This document shows positions 61,852-64,000 of a stretch of 64,000 bases of DNA, one piece after another. Origin of the DNA: CAIKBL01 sp964555355 (GTDB taxonomy: Bacteria > Pseudomonadota > Gammaproteobacteria > Ga0077536); contig CAZKRY010000005.1 of assembly GCA_964555355.1 (NCBI GenBank), positions 1 through 64,000 on the forward strand, given 5' to 3'. The notes beneath the pieces are model-generated. The model had not been told where the DNA came from. It did no database searches and worked only from the letters and a program-made list of their open reading frames with translations. The translations under genes were made by a program, and so were the position numbers. The first letter of the stretch is position 1, and each line of letters begins with the position of its first letter.

Positions 61852-62784
61852 ATGACTGCCCTGGTAATAGCCGAACATAACAATGCCGCGCTGAACGTCG
61901 CGACGCTGAACGCGGTAGCGGCCGCCACCAAACTTGGTACGGTCGACATCTTGGTCGCCGGCAGCAACTGCCAAGCCGTTGCGACCGCCGCGGCCGCGGT
62001 GCCCGGAATTGGCAAGGTATTGCTCGCGGACGCGCCGCATTACGCGCATCAATTGGCCGAGAACGTCGCCCCACTCGTGGTGGGCCTGGCGGCGAATTAC
62101 AGCCATCTGCTCGCGGCCGCGACCACCAACGGCAAGAACATCATGCCGCGCGTTGCGGCGTTACTCGATGTCGCGCAACTCTCGGACATCATCGGCGTTG
62201 TCGCGGAAGATACCTTTGTGCGGCCGATTTATGCCGGCAATGTGCTCGCCACCGTGCAGTCAATCGACAAAGTCAAAGCGATCACCGTGCGCACCACGGC
62301 GTTTGATCCCGTCGCCACCAGCGGCGGGAATGCGAGCATAGAAAACATTGCGGCCGGGCCGGACGCCGGCCTCTCCCAATTCAAAGGCGATGAACTGACC
62401 AAGTCGACGCGTCCGGAATTGGCGGCGGCTGACATCGTGGTGTCGGGTGGTCGCGGGGTGGGTAGCGCCGAAAATTTTGCATTGATCGAACAGTTAGCCG
62501 ACAAGCTCGGTGCGGCCGTGGGCGCCTCGCGTGCGGCGGTCGATGCGGGGTACGTCCCCAATGATTATCAAGTGGGTCAAACCGGCAAAGTGGTCGCACC
62601 GCAGCTGTACGTCGCGGTCGGCATTAGCGGGGCTATTCAACACTTGGCCGGCATGAAGGACAGCAAAGTGATCGTGGCCATCAATAAGGATGAGGAAGCA
62701 CCGATTTTCCAAGTGGCCGACTATGGGTTGGTCGGCGATTTGTTCAAAGAAGTCCCGGCCTTGGTGGAAGCCCTGAACAAATAA
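61852..62784 (+). CDS. etfA: Electron transfer flavoprotein alpha subunit
   Basis: A 310-residue ETF alpha chain with the FAD domain in its C-terminal half: SGGRGVGSAENFALIEQLAD, GASRAAVDAGYVPNDYQVGQ, KVVAPQLYVAVGISGAIQHL and INKDEEAPIFQVADYGLVGD. It carries electrons from the acyl-CoA and glutaryl-CoA dehydrogenases. Coupled to etfB; ETF-QO follows by 30 bp, so the electron chain is one transcription unit. Confidence 0.97.
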   Translation: MTALVIAEHNNAALNVATLNAVAAATKLGTVDILVAGSNCQAVATAAAAVPGIGKVLLADAPHYAHQLAENVAPLVVGLAANYSHLLAAATTNGKNIMPRVAALLDVAQLSDIIGVVAEDTFVRPIYAGNVLATVQSIDKVKAITVRTTAFDPVATSGGNASIENIAAGPDAGLSQFKGDELTKSTRPELAAADIVVSGGRGVGSAENFALIEQLADKLGAAVGASRAAVDAGYVPNDYQVGQTGKVVAPQLYVAVGISGAIQHLAGMKDSKVIVAINKDEEAPIFQVADYGLVGDLFKEVPALVEALNK

Positions 62785-62814
62785 CGCGTGACGCAACCGA
62801 AAGAGGCGCAGGCT

Positions 62815-64000
62815 ATGGAACGCGAAACGATGGAGTTTGATGTGGTGGTCGTGGGCGGCGGACCCTCCGGACTCGCCACCGCCATCAAACTCAAGCAGCT
62901 GGCTGCCGAGCACGATTTCGAGCTCAGCGTTTGTTTGCTCGAGAAGGGCTCCGAAGTGGGTGCGCATATTCTGTCCGGCGCGGTGGTTGAGCCGCGCGCA
63001 TTGAACGAACTACTGCCGAACTGGCGTACCGAGGGTGCGCCGCTCAATACGGAAGTTAGCGAAGATCGTTTTCTGTTCCTCACCGCGAACAAGGCGTTCC
63101 GGTTGCCGACGCCGCTAACTATGCATAACCACGGCAACTACATCGTGAGCCTTGGCAATGTTTGCCGTTGGCTCGCGACGCAGGCGGAAGGCCTAGGCGT
63201 GGATATCTACCCCGGGTTTGCCGCCGCCGAAGTGCTCTATCACACCGATGGATCTGTGAAAGGTGTGGCGACCGGTGATATGGGCCGCACCAAAGAAGGC
63301 GAGGAAGGCCCTAACTTTGCGCCGGGTATGGAGCTACACGCCAAGCAGACGATCTTCGCCGAAGGCTGTCGTGGATCGCTGACCAAAACCTTGTTTGAAC
63401 GCTTTAAGTTGCGCGACGGGGTCGATCCGCAGGTTTACGGTATCGGCATCAAAGAACTGTGGGAAGTACAGCCCGGCCAGCATCACGCCGGGCGCGTCAC
63501 GCATACGATTGGTTGGCCGATGGATCAGGGGACCTATGGCGGCTCGTTCATCTATCACCTGGAAAACAATCTGGTGTCGATCGGTTTCGTGTTGGGATTG
63601 AATTATTCAAATCCCTATATGAGTCCGTTCGAAGAAATGCAGCGGCTCAAAACGCATCCGGAACTGCGGGCTACTTTTGAAGGTGGGCGGCGCGTGTCTT
63701 ACGGGGCGCGCGCGATCAGCGCCGGTGGTTATCAGGCGATCCCGAAGCTCACCTTCCCGGGTGGTGTGTTGGTCGGAGACACGGCCGGATTTTTGAACGT
63801 GCCGAAGATCAAAGGCACGCACACCGCGATGAAATCCGGTATGACGGCCGCCGAGTCGGTCTTTGAGTTGTTGCGCGCAGGCGAGCAGGCCGGTCGCGAG
63901 GCGGTGGATTATCCTCACCGCTTAAAGAACACCTGGCTGTGGGACGAGCTTTACCGGGTGCGCAATATCAAGCCGTCGTTTCATTGGGGCTTGTGGGCGG
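62815..64000 (+). CDS. etfQO: ETF:ubiquinone oxidoreductase, cut by window end
   Basis: The first 395 codons of ETF-QO, which reduces ubiquinone with electrons from ETF at the membrane. The FAD Rossmann motif VVVVGGGPSGLATA lies near the start, then CLLEKGSEVGAHILSGAV, a quinone-side segment GRVTHTIGWPMDQGTYGGSF, and GGYQAIPKLTFPGGVLVGDT followed by GFLNVPKIKGTHTAMKSG. AGAGG precedes the ATG. The [4Fe-4S] cysteines of the C-terminal third (about 150 further codons) lie beyond the window, so the gene is partial. Confidence 0.95.
   Translation, partial: MERETMEFDVVVVGGGPSGLATAIKLKQLAAEHDFELSVCLLEKGSEVGAHILSGAVVEPRALNELLPNWRTEGAPLNTEVSEDRFLFLTANKAFRLPTPLTMHNHGNYIVSLGNVCRWLATQAEGLGVDIYPGFAAAEVLYHTDGSVKGVATGDMGRTKEGEEGPNFAPGMELHAKQTIFAEGCRGSLTKTLFERFKLRDGVDPQVYGIGIKELWEVQPGQHHAGRVTHTIGWPMDQGTYGGSFIYHLENNLVSIGFVLGLNYSNPYMSPFEEMQRLKTHPELRATFEGGRRVSYGARAISAGGYQAIPKLTFPGGVLVGDTAGFLNVPKIKGTHTAMKSGMTAAESVFELLRAGEQAGREAVDYPHRLKNTWLWDELYRVRNIKPSFHWGLWA

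Noticed and set aside
1..64000. tRNA, rRNA, CRISPR or prophage elements
   Set aside because: No cloverleaf-like, ribosomal, direct-repeat-array, integrase, transposase or phage structural sequence was seen on either strand, although short RNAs could be missed by eye.

Overview
The window looks like chromosome of a free-living, heterotrophic, flagellate or otherwise chemotactic Gram-negative bacterium, most likely a gammaproteobacterium. The inference rests on CheV and a Cache/HAMP chemoreceptor, outer-membrane beta-barrel proteins, a two-partner secretion locus, an AsmA/TamB-like envelope protein, a YebE (DUF533) homologue and an intracellular PHB depolymerase, in moderately GC-rich DNA. I did not compute base composition and cannot name the genus. 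No tRNA, rRNA, CRISPR array, transposase, integrase or phage gene was seen.

Layout. 0-5.5 kb: an edge region of back-to-back hairpins, a secreted beta-barrel protein, an acyl-CoA dehydrogenase/SCP2-like/hydrolase operon, an exported GlcG/HbpS-like protein and a polysaccharide deacetylase. 5.5-15 kb: CheV, sirtuin plus amidase, hisC plus an NTF2-like protein, then a compact signalling operon (HTH-receiver protein, receiver-only protein, four-PAS hybrid histidine kinase). 15-28 kb: MAPEG protein, glutamine amidotransferase, B3/B4 protein, a four-gene operon with two luciferase-like (LLM) oxidoreductases, PHB depolymerase, aldo/keto reductase, a 1441-residue AsmA-like protein and a tiny Cys-rich lipoprotein. 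28-33.5 kb: NTF2-like and RidA-like proteins, TetR regulator, outer-membrane protein, acyl-CoA dehydrogenase and an (R)-amine-transaminase-like enzyme.

33.6-43.2 kb holds the most distinctive locus: a two-partner secretion operon of TpsB transporter, a protein with two FecR-type domains, and a 2083-residue TpsA exoprotein, with overlapping reading frames. The exoprotein has a standard N-terminal secretion domain, but its centre is about 24 repeats of 50-60 residues that resemble FG-GAP/integrin-type beta-propeller blades. A second GlcG/HbpS-like gene follows directly.

43.4-58.5 kb: BCAT, chemoreceptor, SRPBCC protein, a third LLM enzyme, two paralogous proteins of unknown function, YebE, and then a tightly packed run of APH-like kinase, small DUF6285-like protein, PaaG-like hydratase/isomerase, molybdopterin oxidoreductase, acyl-CoA dehydrogenase and an SDR lacking the usual YxxxK. 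This run resembles the levulinate (lva) 4-hydroxyacyl-CoA pathway of Pseudomonas putida, with extra enzymes. 58.5-64 kb: a 204-bp nested inverted-repeat element, an RRM protein, glutaryl-CoA dehydrogenase, and etfB-etfA-ETF:quinone oxidoreductase (cut by the window end).

Together the genes describe acyl-CoA-based catabolism: four acyl-CoA dehydrogenases, hydratase, SDR, PHA mobilisation and amino-acid transaminases. Electrons from the dehydrogenases would pass through ETF and ETF-QO to quinone. The rest is envelope, surface-secretion and sensory functions. A ccctctccc/gggagaggg palindromic repeat family is scattered between genes.
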